A stretch of 64,000 bases of DNA from Deltaproteobacteria bacterium (GCA_016182975.1 JACPFJ010000009.1:1-64000); one strand, 5' to 3'. Counted from the first letter of the stretch, positions 36,050 to 44,827 are shown. Numbers and translations are program-made. The notes: generated from the letters alone by a model not told the origin.

Positions 36050-36293
36050 GTTTGATAGATGTACCACAATAGACGGCGCAGAGGCAATTTTGTTTCCATT
36101 TACCTGAATCCGTAACGTCTCCGGGCTCCTCTCGCTTAGAATGCCTAAGTCCCGGCGTTTCAGGCATGAGTTCCGGCTCTGGCGCCGTTCACCTGACACA
36201 TTCGGCATGTTTTCCGCGGGCGGCGATTGACTCCGGCATTTCGCTCGCTCCGCCCTCCAGACGTCACCGTAAACCAGCACCGGGAGATTCACC
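36050..36293. other. Divergent gap between helicase and rmuC, nothing recognised
   Basis: These 244 bases separate two divergent genes and must hold both promoters. I see no convincing -35/-10 pair, repeat array or RNA gene. Confidence 0.5.
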
Positions 36294-37652
36294 ATGGAAA
36301 TCATAACCTTCGTTATCGGCCTGGCAGTCGGCCTCACGGTTGCCGGGTTATTCCTGAAAAGACGCATAAGCGATGCCGTGAACATTGCGCGCAGCGAAGG
36401 GCAGGTTGAACTTGCGCTTTTGAACGAGCGCCTGACCACCGTAACGGAAGAGGCGAAGCGTCTGCGGAATGAACTGGCCGATTCGGAACGGCAGGGAGAG
36501 GCACTGCGGCGGCAGATGGAAGCAACACGTAATGAATTCACCAAGATCTCCACCACCCTGGATGCCGAGCGCAGGCAGAACGATGAAAAGCTGGCCCTGC
36601 TCAATGAGGCCCGGGAACAACTCTCCTATCAGTTCAAGGCGCTGGCCAATGAGATACTGGAGGAAAAGGCCAGGCGTTTCACCGAACAGAACCGGGCCAA
36701 TATCGGCCAACTGCTGGAACCGCTCAAGGTCAAGCTGACCGAGTTCCAGGGGAAGGTCGAAGAGGTCTACGTGCAGGAGGGGAAGGAACGCAGCGCGCTG
36801 GCGGCACAGGTGAAACACCTGATGGACCTCAACAGGCAGCTGTCCGATGACGCCCACAACCTGACCCGTGCCTTGAAGGGCTCCAGCAAGACCCAGGGCA
36901 ACTGGGGTGAGATGATTCTGGAGAAGATCCTGGAGTCATCCGGACTGCGCAAGGGACACGAGTATGACGTGCAGGAAAGCCATACCCGCGGGGATGGCAG
37001 CCGCGCCCAACCGGACGTGATCATCCATCTGCCGGAGGAGCGGCATATCGTAGTCGATGCCAAGGTGTCCCTGAATGCATACGAGGAGTATGTCAACGCG
37101 GAGGATGACGCCGGCCGCGACGCGGCGTTCAAGAGGCACCTCGAATCGGTGCGGGGCCATATCAAGGGGCTGTCGGATAGGAACTATCACGCAATCCATG
37201 GGGTAAAGTCCCTCGACTTCGTGTTGATGTTCATACCCGTGGAACCGGCCTTCATGCTGGCTGTCTCGCAGGACAACGAACTGTGGCATGATGCCTGGAA
37301 ACGGAATGTGCTGCTGGTCAGCCCCAGCACCCTGCTGTTTGTCGTCCGTACGGTTGCCCATCTGTGGCGGCAGGAGCAGCAGAACCGCAATGCGCAGGAG
37401 ATAGCCAGACGCGGGGCCGAACTGTACGACAAGCTGGTCGGTTTTGTGGAAGACCTGAAGGGTATCGGTAATCGACTCGATCAGGCACGCAGCGATTACG
37501 ATAAGGCCTACGGCAAGTTTGTGGGGGGCAGGGGCAACGTCATCCGCCAGGCCGAGATGCTGAAGGGCCTGGGGGTAAAACCGAGTAAGACCATGCCGGC
37601 GGAGATGCTGGATGCCGCAATGGAGGAACCTGCATTGCTATCCGACAATTAA
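36294..37652 (+). CDS. rmuC: DNA recombination protein RmuC
   Basis: A 452-residue protein with an N-terminal transmembrane helix (about residues 3-21), a long coiled coil (about 25-190, with runs such as NERLTTVTEEAKRLRNEL), and the RmuC nuclease-like domain (about 195-400): GNWGEMILEKILESSGLRKGHEYDVQ, PDVIIHLPEERHIVVDAKVSLNAYEEYV, FVLMFIPVEPAF and VSPSTLLFVVRTVAHLWRQEQQ. RmuC limits inversions between short inverted repeats in E. coli, a point of interest given how many inverted arrays this region has. Transcribed divergently from the helicase gene. Confidence 0.93.
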   Translation: MEIITFVIGLAVGLTVAGLFLKRRISDAVNIARSEGQVELALLNERLTTVTEEAKRLRNELADSERQGEALRRQMEATRNEFTKISTTLDAERRQNDEKLALLNEAREQLSYQFKALANEILEEKARRFTEQNRANIGQLLEPLKVKLTEFQGKVEEVYVQEGKERSALAAQVKHLMDLNRQLSDDAHNLTRALKGSSKTQGNWGEMILEKILESSGLRKGHEYDVQESHTRGDGSRAQPDVIIHLPEERHIVVDAKVSLNAYEEYVNAEDDAGRDAAFKRHLESVRGHIKGLSDRNYHAIHGVKSLDFVLMFIPVEPAFMLAVSQDNELWHDAWKRNVLLVSPSTLLFVVRTVAHLWRQEQQNRNAQEIARRGAELYDKLVGFVEDLKGIGNRLDQARSDYDKAYGKFVGGRGNVIRQAEMLKGLGVKPSKTMPAEMLDAAMEEPALLSDN

Positions 37653-37672
37653 ACCTGAAAAGCATTTGAAAC

Positions 37673-37805
37673 ACGGAGCAACGGAGCAACGGAGTAAAAT
37701 CCGAGGTAAATTTATCGGGAAACCTTTCTTTGAGACTCACAGTAATGGTGATATGGGTTTCCGGTGCAATGTTTTGATTTCTCTGTTGCTCCGTTGCTCC
37801 GTGTT
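37673..37805. repeat. Paired octamer arrays (period 8), rmuC-ppk gap
   Basis: The left arm has three units of ACGGAGYA (37673-37696). The right arm has complementary units (TCCGTTGC type, 37782-37805). 24 bases match with one difference. The arms are about 85 bases apart. Confidence 0.85.
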
Positions 37806-37897
37806 ATTCCGACTGTCGTTTTAAGGTTAAATTCGTTTCAACCCTGTTGCGGAGCCGTAATAACAATGCAATATTCAAGATGTATAAATTACCTGCC

Positions 37898-40186
37898 ATG
37901 GAGCCGACAGTGACCTCCTCTCCCGCAACGAAGAAGCAGCCCAAGAGCAAGGCGAAAAAGGCGACCGTGTCCGATCACGCCGACAAACCGGCAAAAGCGA
38001 AGTCAAAGGGGGCGCGGAAGGGCGCGGCGGAGCCGGGCGAGCCGTTGGAGTCCGGTGCACAGGCCTTTGACCTCTCCGACAGCGAGTGGTATCTCAACCG
38101 CGAGCTGACCTGGCTGGAGTTCAATCGCCGCGTGCTGCACGAGGCCGAGGACGAGCGGACGCCTCTTCTGGAGCGGCTGAAATTCATCGCCATCGTCAGC
38201 GGAAACCTGGACGAGTTCTTCATGAAGCGTATCGGCGGCCTCAAACAGCAGATCGGGGCCGGGATGCGGGAATTGACACTGGACGGGCGAACGCCGCGCC
38301 AACAGGTTAAGGAGTGCCACGCCGTCATCAAGGAGATCAATGCACACAAACGGCAGGCATTTTCCCAGGTCGCGGCCCTCCTTGAGCAGAAGGGGATCGT
38401 GATCGAACGGTATGACACGCTTACGCCGAAAGAGAGAAAACAGCTCCGCGAGCACTACTACGCCAACATCTTCCCGCTCCTGACCCCGCAGTCCATCGAC
38501 CCGGCCCATCCCTTCCCGTTCATCTCCAACCTGTCGCTCAACCTGCTGGTCACACTGCGTTACCCCCGGGCCAGGGAGAGTTCCCTGGCGAGGGTCAAGG
38601 TCCCGGTCGGCCTGGGTACCCCCCGCTTCATCCGGGTGGGGAAGGGTGACAGCTTCATTGCCCTGGAAGAGCTGATGATGAACAACCTGGACATGCTCTT
38701 CCCGGGGATGGAGATCGTCGCCTGCGAGATCTTCCGTGTCACCCGCAACGCCAACACCGAGAAGGACGAGGAACAGGCCGACGACCTGATGGCCATGATC
38801 GAGTCGGAGCTGAAGGAGCGCAAGTTCGCCCCCATAGTCAGGCTGGAGACAGGCGCCGGGATGGACGCGGTCCATCGCGGCCGGCTGGCGGCCGAGCTGG
38901 AGCTGGACGAGGAGAACGACGTCTTCGAGTTTCCCGGCATGCTGGCCATGCGCGACCTGTTCGAGCTGACCGGGCTGGACCATCCCCGGCTGCACGACCC
39001 GCCCCATTACCCCATCGACCATCCCCTGTTGCAGACGCAGCGCAACATCTTCCACATCATCAGAGACAGCGGGGCGATCCTGTTGCAGCACCCCTACGAG
39101 TCGTTCTCCACCTCGGTGGAGCGCTTTCTCAAGGAGGCGGCCGTCGATCCCAAGGTGCGCGGCATCAAGATGACCCTCTACCGCACCGGCGCCAAGAGCC
39201 GGATCATCGATGCGCTCATCCTGGCGGCCCAGAACGGCAAGCAGGTGGCGGTGGTGGTGGAGCTGAAGGCCCGCTTCGACGAGGCTGCCAACATCCAGTT
39301 GGCGGAACGGATGGAGGAGGCCGGCATCCACGTCACCTACGGCGTGGTGGGGCTCAAGACCCATTGCAAGGCGATACTGGTCGTGCGTCAGGACTATAAC
39401 GGCCTGCGGCGCTACGTGCACATCGGCACCGGCAACTACCATGCCGAGACGGCCCGCATCTACAGCGACGTGGGGCTTCTGACCTGCGACCCGATCATCG
39501 CCCAGGACGTGACCGAGCTGTTCAACTACCTGACCACCGGCTTCACGGCCAGACGCAACTACCAGAAGCTGGCGCCTGCGCCGCGCTTCCTCAAGAAGGC
39601 GCTCTTGTCGCGGATCGAGCGGGAAATGGCGGTACCGGCCGAAAAGGGGGGCGGCCTGATCCAGTTCAAGATGACCGCGCTGGAGGACGGCGACATCTGC
39701 CGCGCCCTCTACCGCGCCTCCCAGGCCGGGGTCAAGGTAGACCTCTACGTGCGCGACACCTGCCGCCTGCGCCCCGGCATCCCCGGCCTGTCGGAGAACA
39801 TCCGCGTGGTCAGCGTCGTCGGCCGTTTCCTGGAGCATTCCCGCATCTACTACTTCAAGAACGGCGGCGCCGAGGAGTATTTCATCGCCTCGGCCGATGC
39901 CATGAAGCGCAACCTGGAGGCGCGGGTGGAGGTCCTCTGCCCGGTGGAGCCGCCGGAGCTGACCAGGGAACTGCGCGAGGTCTTCGACATCCATGCGGCC
40001 GACCACTGCTCGGCTTGGGATATGCGCTCGGACGGCAGTTATCTCCAGCGCACATTCCCGGCGGAGTGCCCGGTATCAGGCAGCCACAGGATGATGATCG
40101 AGCGGATGGAGAGGCGGCTCAAGGAGGCGGTCAAGGTGAGCAAAAAGGTGAAACCGAAGGGAAAGGCCAAGAAGGTGGAGGGCTAG
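37898..40186 (+). CDS. ppk: Polyphosphate kinase 1
   Basis: A 762-residue PPK1 that makes long-chain polyphosphate from ATP. A Lys/Ala-rich N-terminal extension (residues 1-55) precedes the core: YLNRELTWLEFNRRVLHEAED, NLDEFFMKRIGGL, DPKVRGIKMTLYRTGAKS, and the autophosphorylated His region VHIGTGNYHAETARIYSD. The C-terminal domain ends with SRIYYFKNGGAEEYFIASAD-like sequence and a basic KKVKPKGKAKK tail. ATG 37898 is one of several in-frame candidates (37847, 37880) and lacks a clear Shine-Dalgarno, so the extent of the extension is uncertain. It converges with a small membrane-protein gene with a 4-base overlap. Confidence 0.94.
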   Translation: MEPTVTSSPATKKQPKSKAKKATVSDHADKPAKAKSKGARKGAAEPGEPLESGAQAFDLSDSEWYLNRELTWLEFNRRVLHEAEDERTPLLERLKFIAIVSGNLDEFFMKRIGGLKQQIGAGMRELTLDGRTPRQQVKECHAVIKEINAHKRQAFSQVAALLEQKGIVIERYDTLTPKERKQLREHYYANIFPLLTPQSIDPAHPFPFISNLSLNLLVTLRYPRARESSLARVKVPVGLGTPRFIRVGKGDSFIALEELMMNNLDMLFPGMEIVACEIFRVTRNANTEKDEEQADDLMAMIESELKERKFAPIVRLETGAGMDAVHRGRLAAELELDEENDVFEFPGMLAMRDLFELTGLDHPRLHDPPHYPIDHPLLQTQRNIFHIIRDSGAILLQHPYESFSTSVERFLKEAAVDPKVRGIKMTLYRTGAKSRIIDALILAAQNGKQVAVVVELKARFDEAANIQLAERMEEAGIHVTYGVVGLKTHCKAILVVRQDYNGLRRYVHIGTGNYHAETARIYSDVGLLTCDPIIAQDVTELFNYLTTGFTARRNYQKLAPAPRFLKKALLSRIEREMAVPAEKGGGLIQFKMTALEDGDICRALYRASQAGVKVDLYVRDTCRLRPGIPGLSENIRVVSVVGRFLEHSRIYYFKNGGAEEYFIASADAMKRNLEARVEVLCPVEPPELTRELREVFDIHAADHCSAWDMRSDGSYLQRTFPAECPVSGSHRMMIERMERRLKEAVKVSKKVKPKGKAKKVEG

Positions 40187-40362
40187 CGCGAAATCCGGTG
40201 CAGGCAGAAGAGACACCCCAGGCCGCCGATGAAGACCAGGGCCAATCCCGTTTTCACCCGTATTAGCATCTCGTCGTATGAGGTCCCGGACGGGACGTCC
40301 ATGTAGAAGTAGCCCGCCAGCATGCCGGCGAAGAAGATGATGAAGAGCAGGTATTTGAGCAT
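40183..40362 (-). CDS. Small two-helix membrane protein, unknown
   Basis: A 59-residue protein, mostly two hydrophobic helices (LKYLLFIIFFAGMLAGYFYM and VKTGLALVFIGGLGCLFCL) joined by a polar loop with a conserved-looking PSGTSYDEM. I do not recognise the family. ATG 40362 lies 5 bases after the stop of the DUF4143 ATPase gene; a TTG at 40380 would overlap it. The C-terminal codons overlap the ppk 3' end. Confidence 0.5.
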   Translation of the reverse strand: MLKYLLFIIFFAGMLAGYFYMDVPSGTSYDEMLIRVKTGLALVFIGGLGCLFCLHRISR

Positions 40363-40366
40363 TTGG

Positions 40367-41509
40367 TCAGGTGCCGCCAAGCAGTTGAATCAACTCGTCC
40401 AGACCGGTAAAGCATATCTCCTGATCGCCGTACTGTCTGGTGTATGCGTGCTGGACATCGGACGCCACGACAAAAGAGCGCCCTTGCGGATAGAATTTTC
40501 TGAACGCCCTGATCCCATCAGCGGAAAACCCATCGGCCTGCCACTTGCATTCAATCGCCACCGGTCCGTCATCGCGCCGGGCAATGATGAAATCAACCTC
40601 TTTTCCGCGCTTATCGCGCCAATAGCCAATCTCCCGGTTCTGTAAACGCCCCTGCAGTTCGTTGAGAACAACATGCTCCCACAGCGGTCCCCGATCATCG
40701 GGCCGCAAAGAGTTCCATCCCCGGAAACAACAGACAAAGCCGGTATCAAATCCATAGACCTTGGGCGCTGCCACGATCTCGGCCGGCTTATACGTATTGA
40801 AGGGGCGCAGTACCTGGACAACAAAGGTGTTTTCCAGCACGGCAAGATAATTGGCGACTGTAGTGCGACTGATTTCGCATGGACGAGCATATTTGGTCGC
40901 CTCAAAAATTCCCCCGCTGTTGATCAGCAGCAACTCCAGAAAGCGCTGAAAAGAGTGGCGTCGCTCCAGCCGGAACAGTTCCTGAATATCCTTGGCCCAG
41001 TAACCATCGAGCCACTCCTGGAATTCCGCCTCAACAGGTACATTATCAAGAAAAAACGGGGGGAGCCCGCCATGGAGAAAACGCCGATCCATGTCCGGAA
41101 CACCGAAATCGACCATATCCTGCATCAGCATGGGCGTTAGCCAGATTTGAGTCTTTCGTCCGGCAAGGGTATCACGAAACTTGGCCGAAGCGCCCAGAGT
41201 CGAAGAGCCGGTCGCTATAATCCGGGTGGTGGAAAAATGATCGGCAGCTATTTTGAGCAGTTCCGAAGGGTTTGAAAGACGATGCACTTCATCCAGGACA
41301 ACCAGGCGGTCGGGCGCCCCCTTCAGGAAGGACTCCGGCGCCTCAAGCATGCGGCGAGTGCTGGGAAGCTCGCAGTCATAATAGGAAACATCCGGCAGAG
41401 ATCGGCAGAGAACGGTTTTCCCGGCGCGACGTACCCCGGCCAACCAGATAATCGAACGTTTCTTGAATGCCTCTGAAATTTTACCAATCCAGAATGATCT
41501 GTTCTTCAT
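40367..41509 (-). CDS. AAA-type ATPase with a DUF4143 C-terminal domain
   Basis: A 380-residue P-loop ATPase: Walker A GVRRAGKTVLCRSL (about residues 26-38), Walker B RLVVLDEVHRL, a sensor-like IIATGSSTLG, then a winged-helix segment (SRTTVANYLAVLENTFVVQVLRPF) and the DUF4143 nuclease-like end (GYWRDKRGKEVDFIIARR, VAIECKWQ) with the E/D-x-K pattern of restriction-like folds. Members are widely distributed accessory genes of unclear role. It is slightly richer in A/T than its neighbours, which fits horizontal transfer. It is flanked by a dispersed palindrome on its promoter side. Confidence 0.85.
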   Translation of the reverse strand: MKNRSFWIGKISEAFKKRSIIWLAGVRRAGKTVLCRSLPDVSYYDCELPSTRRMLEAPESFLKGAPDRLVVLDEVHRLSNPSELLKIAADHFSTTRIIATGSSTLGASAKFRDTLAGRKTQIWLTPMLMQDMVDFGVPDMDRRFLHGGLPPFFLDNVPVEAEFQEWLDGYWAKDIQELFRLERRHSFQRFLELLLINSGGIFEATKYARPCEISRTTVANYLAVLENTFVVQVLRPFNTYKPAEIVAAPKVYGFDTGFVCCFRGWNSLRPDDRGPLWEHVVLNELQGRLQNREIGYWRDKRGKEVDFIIARRDDGPVAIECKWQADGFSADGIRAFRKFYPQGRSFVVASDVQHAYTRQYGDQEICFTGLDELIQLLGGT

Positions 41510-41585
41510 GCAGGTACTATTGCATATAGTTTAGCTAAACGCAATAGTAGTTGCAGGATGGCGGGAATGGGAACGAGATAAGATT

Positions 41586-41621
41586 GAAAACCTCCGAGGT
41601 TTTGAAAACCTTGGAGGTCTG
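41586..41621. repeat. Dispersed 32-base palindrome, copy 2
   Basis: AACCTCCGAGGTTTTGAAAA followed by the near-complement CCTTGGAGGTC. Same element as 15028-15060 and 57708-57743. It stands between the DUF4143 ATPase gene and the pilin locus. Confidence 0.85.
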
Positions 41622-41695
41622 TGTCGTGATGCAGGGTGATGTGGCTGCGTCGGTCATCACGTGGGCGTATGCGCTACTGCGGCGAGCAGTGCCCA

Positions 41696-43261
41696 TCAGT
41701 ACAGCACGAATCTGAGGTCGCTCGCTGTCATGCTCACATTGTCATTGCCGTGCTGGCCCGTCGTGAAGCCGATGAAGAAGGTGCTAATATCCGAATAGTT
41801 CGTGCTGTTCAGGGGTGTGGTCCTGGTTATCGGCGCCGGCAAGGAGTTGCTGTAGTTCGTCGACAGGTTCTTGAATGCGTTTCTGTAGGCGGAATCGGAG
41901 CTCATCCATACCCTGTAGACGAAGTTCGTCGTCACGGTCGTATCGAGTTCGGCCCTCACGTAATAGGTCGTGCCGGTCGTCCAGTTGTTGATGCCGGGAG
42001 CTACGGGGGTGCACGTAGCGCTGGTGGTCGAAACGCAGGTCGATCCCGGCCCGACCCCGTCATTGCGGTCATTGACCTGGAACTGGGCGCCGAGAAGGGT
42101 GGTCCCGGGGATGCCGCTGCCGAACCCCATGAAGGCGTTCTCATCGCAGCTATCGATCGTCTGCCGGCCGAGGGCCGGCACCATGGCGAACACGAAACCG
42201 CTGCCCATGTCGTATTTGAATTGGAAATAGGCCCTCATGATCTTTCCGTTAAGAGTCAGGGGGCGCTGGAACCAGATGCAGCTCGCGGTGGTGCCGTTTT
42301 GCAGGCTGATGGCGCTGAGCGTGCCGTCAGTGACCGTCATGTTGAATTTGCCGCTGGCCGCGTCGGTATTGTTGGTGCCTTGATCGTTTGCCGTACCGCC
42401 GTTCCAGTTGTCGGCGACACCCCCGCTGGCGGGGTTTAAAGTTATGTAAGTTTCAGGGGGGGAGGCGCAGCTTGCGGATTTCAGGCTGTAGGCGCGCGTA
42501 ACGGAGTTGGGCGATGGGGCATGGCTGTCGGTCACGGTGACGGTGACCGATGAAGTGCCGCTTGCCGCGGGGGCGCCGGATATGGTCGCGCCGGAGGCTG
42601 CGAGCCCCGCGGGCAGGCCGGTTATGGAATATGAGACATAGGGTGTGACGCCGCCGTCGGCGAATATGGTCGCGGAATAGGCGTTTCCAGTGCAGGCGTT
42701 CGGCAGTTCGTTGTTGACGATGCGCAGCCGTCCGCCTGTGGGCCCGTAACAGCCGGCCTTGCTTTTCAGCTCCTCCAGCGTCACTACGCGGTACAGGTCC
42801 GATTGATCGGGAGCAAAGGCGGTTGCAGCCTTTGAACTATCGATGACCGTCCCATCCGCGGTGCTCTGAATATTGAAATCGTCCCCCCCGCTGACGAGCG
42901 CAAAGGCATTGTTCGACAGGCCGGTCGCTGTCCTGCCGCACAGGCCGCCGCTGGCGGTTGCTGTCAGGCCGGCGTCATGGATGTAGTGTATCTGTTTGCC
43001 CCAGGCGTCCATCGGGGTGGTTCCGAAGACACCGGGATAGTCTGTCGCGGTGGGAAGCCGGCCGTTCTTAACGGCCCAGGCCGTGATCATCTGGACCTCG
43101 CGTTCCAGCTCCCCCTTGGTGTCGTTGACCTTCCCCCGCACCACCATCGAGCCGTACATCTTCGCACCCGCGCCGACCAGCACCCCAATGAAGACCAGCA
43201 GGAATACAATATTGAAGAGGGCGATGCCGCGCCGGTTTCGTGTGAACGAGATGATTGACAT
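41696..43261 (-). CDS. Large pseudopilin-like protein with Ig-like and lectin-like domains
   Basis: A 521-residue protein. The N terminus (RRGIALFNIVFLLVFIGVLVG) has the basic leader, Gly cleavage site and hydrophobic helix of a type IV pilin, but residue 5 after the Gly is Asn instead of the usual Glu, as seen in tip-type minor pilins such as GspK. Residues about 190-270 form a putative Ig/He_PIG-like domain (YSITGLPAGLAASGATISGAP). The C-terminal half (about 275-521) looks like a concanavalin/L-type lectin fold (AYFQFKYDMGSGFVFAMVPA, ending SDLRFVLY). Most likely a pilus-tip adhesin. It is the last gene of the pilin group, 16 bases after the previous one. Confidence 0.75.
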   Translation of the reverse strand: MSIISFTRNRRGIALFNIVFLLVFIGVLVGAGAKMYGSMVVRGKVNDTKGELEREVQMITAWAVKNGRLPTATDYPGVFGTTPMDAWGKQIHYIHDAGLTATASGGLCGRTATGLSNNAFALVSGGDDFNIQSTADGTVIDSSKAATAFAPDQSDLYRVVTLEELKSKAGCYGPTGGRLRIVNNELPNACTGNAYSATIFADGGVTPYVSYSITGLPAGLAASGATISGAPAASGTSSVTVTVTDSHAPSPNSVTRAYSLKSASCASPPETYITLNPASGGVADNWNGGTANDQGTNNTDAASGKFNMTVTDGTLSAISLQNGTTASCIWFQRPLTLNGKIMRAYFQFKYDMGSGFVFAMVPALGRQTIDSCDENAFMGFGSGIPGTTLLGAQFQVNDRNDGVGPGSTCVSTTSATCTPVAPGINNWTTGTTYYVRAELDTTVTTNFVYRVWMSSDSAYRNAFKNLSTNYSNSLPAPITRTTPLNSTNYSDISTFFIGFTTGQHGNDNVSMTASDLRFVLY

Positions 43262-43277
43262 GCCGGATTACCCCTGC

Positions 43278-44297
43278 TCAGTTCGGGTTCATGGTCAACA
43301 CAAACGTTTTTTGGACGCAGTTATCGCCGGGATTGGTGTTGCAGGCGGCGGTAGTTGCCGGAGAGGCTGCGCCGTCGCGGGAAAAAACGGTCAGTTGGTA
43401 CGAGCCGGTCGAGAAATTGCCGAACCCGGCCTTTTTCTGTAAAGTCAGAGTGGTTCCCTGCACAAAATTGCCTGCGGTTTCAGACGAACTCCAGCATGCT
43501 CCGGCGGCCTTGATTCCACCAGTGGGGTTTGTGTCGAATACCAAGGCTGCCCCTGGTTTGGGGGTTGACACAAACTCCACACACCATGTGTAATTACCTG
43601 TTTGGGTCCCTATGACACTGCCGGAAATGGGTACTCCGCCATCGGCCGATAAGATTGCGGAATATGGGTTGGGAGCCGCCCCGAAAGGGAGTTCATTGTT
43701 GACGATCTTCAGCGGCGCCCCCTGGCAGCCGATTTTGGTTCGCAGCTCATCCAGGGTGACCCAGCGGACGATGTCGTTGAATGTATCAGCGGTGATAGGC
43801 ATTCCGGCGGTGGTAGAAAGCGGACCTGATGTAACGGCAGCACCGCCGATTTTGGTGTCTGTAATGGCGTTATCCGCCTGACTCAATGCCAGATAGGCGA
43901 CGTTCGAGATCGTTGCGCCGGTATTGGAATCCGTAAGGGAGATGACGGTGGAGCGGCGTCCGCAGATGGTGTCCTTGGTTGCGGTGGCGGGCGCCAGGGC
44001 GTTGTCGTACAGGTAGATAAAGCCCTGGCCCCAGGCATCGTTAGGGGTCTTTGCAGCATTGGCAAAGAGCGCAGGGTTTGTCGAGGGGTTGGAGGTCGTG
44101 TCCGGCAGGCGGTTGTTCGCCGAGGCCCAACTGGTTACCGACTGCATCGCGGCGTCCAGATGGTCCCTGCTCTCCCGCACCTTGATGGCGGTGATCAGCA
44201 TCCCCACCATACCGGAGCCCACCCCTATCAGTATCCCCACGATCACCAGCACGATCGCCAGCTCGATCAGGGTGAAACCTTTATTGTCGTCGGTCAC
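43278..44297 (-). CDS. Type IV pseudopilin with an extended C-terminal domain
   Basis: A 339-residue protein with a canonical prepilin leader and helix (NKGFTLIELAIVLVIVGILIG), including Glu5. After the alpha-helical spine, a GspG/MshO-like beta region contains WGQGFIYLYDNAL, a CGRRSTVISLT block and a Cys-rich end. It shares the segment (K)IVNNELP with the larger neighbour, indicating related folds. The start is GTG 44297, inside the stop of the nucleotidyltransferase gene (GTGA), so it is translationally coupled to it. Confidence 0.85.
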   Translation of the reverse strand: MTDDNKGFTLIELAIVLVIVGILIGVGSGMVGMLITAIKVRESRDHLDAAMQSVTSWASANNRLPDTTSNPSTNPALFANAAKTPNDAWGQGFIYLYDNALAPATATKDTICGRRSTVISLTDSNTGATISNVAYLALSQADNAITDTKIGGAAVTSGPLSTTAGMPITADTFNDIVRWVTLDELRTKIGCQGAPLKIVNNELPFGAAPNPYSAILSADGGVPISGSVIGTQTGNYTWCVEFVSTPKPGAALVFDTNPTGGIKAAGACWSSSETAGNFVQGTTLTLQKKAGFGNFSTGSYQLTVFSRDGAASPATTAACNTNPGDNCVQKTFVLTMNPN

Positions 44298-44626
44298 AGT
44301 CTGACTCCTTCCCGTCGAACGTTGAGAATGAGCGGGGTCTTCCGTGTTTGATACGTTGCATAGTCCATTGGGATGATGGAAACCAGCGTATCGTATTTTA
44401 GCGAGAGATCACCGGCAAGGCGAAGGTAACGTGCCCATTCCGAGTTGTAATCGTGGGGACTTTCGAGAAGGAGCAGCAGATCCAGATCGGAGTCATGAGA
44501 ATAATCTCCACGTGCATATGAACCGAACAGGATAATATCCTTCAATTGATCGCCATACAGGTCGTGAAGCCGGTTTTTGGCCTCGGTCACGATCCTTTCG
44601 ATTTCATCCGGCAGATGTATGGCCAT
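44294..44626 (-). CDS. Stand-alone MNT-type nucleotidyltransferase
   Basis: A 110-residue protein of the minimal nucleotidyltransferase family: the GSYARGDYSHDSDLDLLLLL motif carries the two catalytic Asp residues. Family members are usually the antitoxin of a HEPN/MNT pair. No HEPN partner lies on either side; instead the stop overlaps the GTG start of a pseudopilin gene by 4 bases. Its function in the pilus locus is unknown; it could be a relic of an inserted toxin-antitoxin module. Confidence 0.8.
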   Translation of the reverse strand: MAIHLPDEIERIVTEAKNRLHDLYGDQLKDIILFGSYARGDYSHDSDLDLLLLLESPHDYNSEWARYLRLAGDLSLKYDTLVSIIPMDYATYQTRKTPLILNVRREGVRL

Positions 44627-44674
44627 TGCGGACCTCGATCTTTGCTCCCTCTTCTTGTTCTCGACTTTCGACTA

Positions 44675-44742
44675 TATATCACGCCGTGGGAAAAAAGTCA
44701 CTTCACTTCAGCTCATAAGTGTATATCACGCCGTGGAAAAAA
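44675..44742. repeat. Direct repeat, 20 bases, spaced 47
   Basis: TATATCACGCCGTGG plus an A run occurs at 44675-44694 and again at 44722-44742. Both lie in the 176-base gap upstream of the nucleotidyltransferase gene. The spacing of 47 (about 4.5 helical turns) and the inner CACGCCGTG palindrome resemble a paired operator. Confidence 0.6.
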
Positions 44743-44760
44743 CACTTGCGTCTTTATATC

Positions 44761-44827
44761 CTCGTTCCAAGCACCTGCCTGGTAACGTGCCGGGCCGGCG
44801 CATTACGAAGCAGAGCTTCGTAACGAG
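44761..44827. repeat. Palindromic intergenic repeat forming the end of the next gene
   Basis: A perfect 9-base hairpin TTACGAAGC/GCTTCGTAA (44803-44823, 3-base loop) ends in CGAG; an outer CTCGTT at 44761 pairs with it. On the minus strand this repeat supplies the last codons and the TAA stop of the GT-C-like gene. Confidence 0.7.

Noticed and set aside
38003-40006. 667-codon open frame opposite ppk
   Set aside because: Shadow of PPK1, whose motifs are intact on the plus strand.
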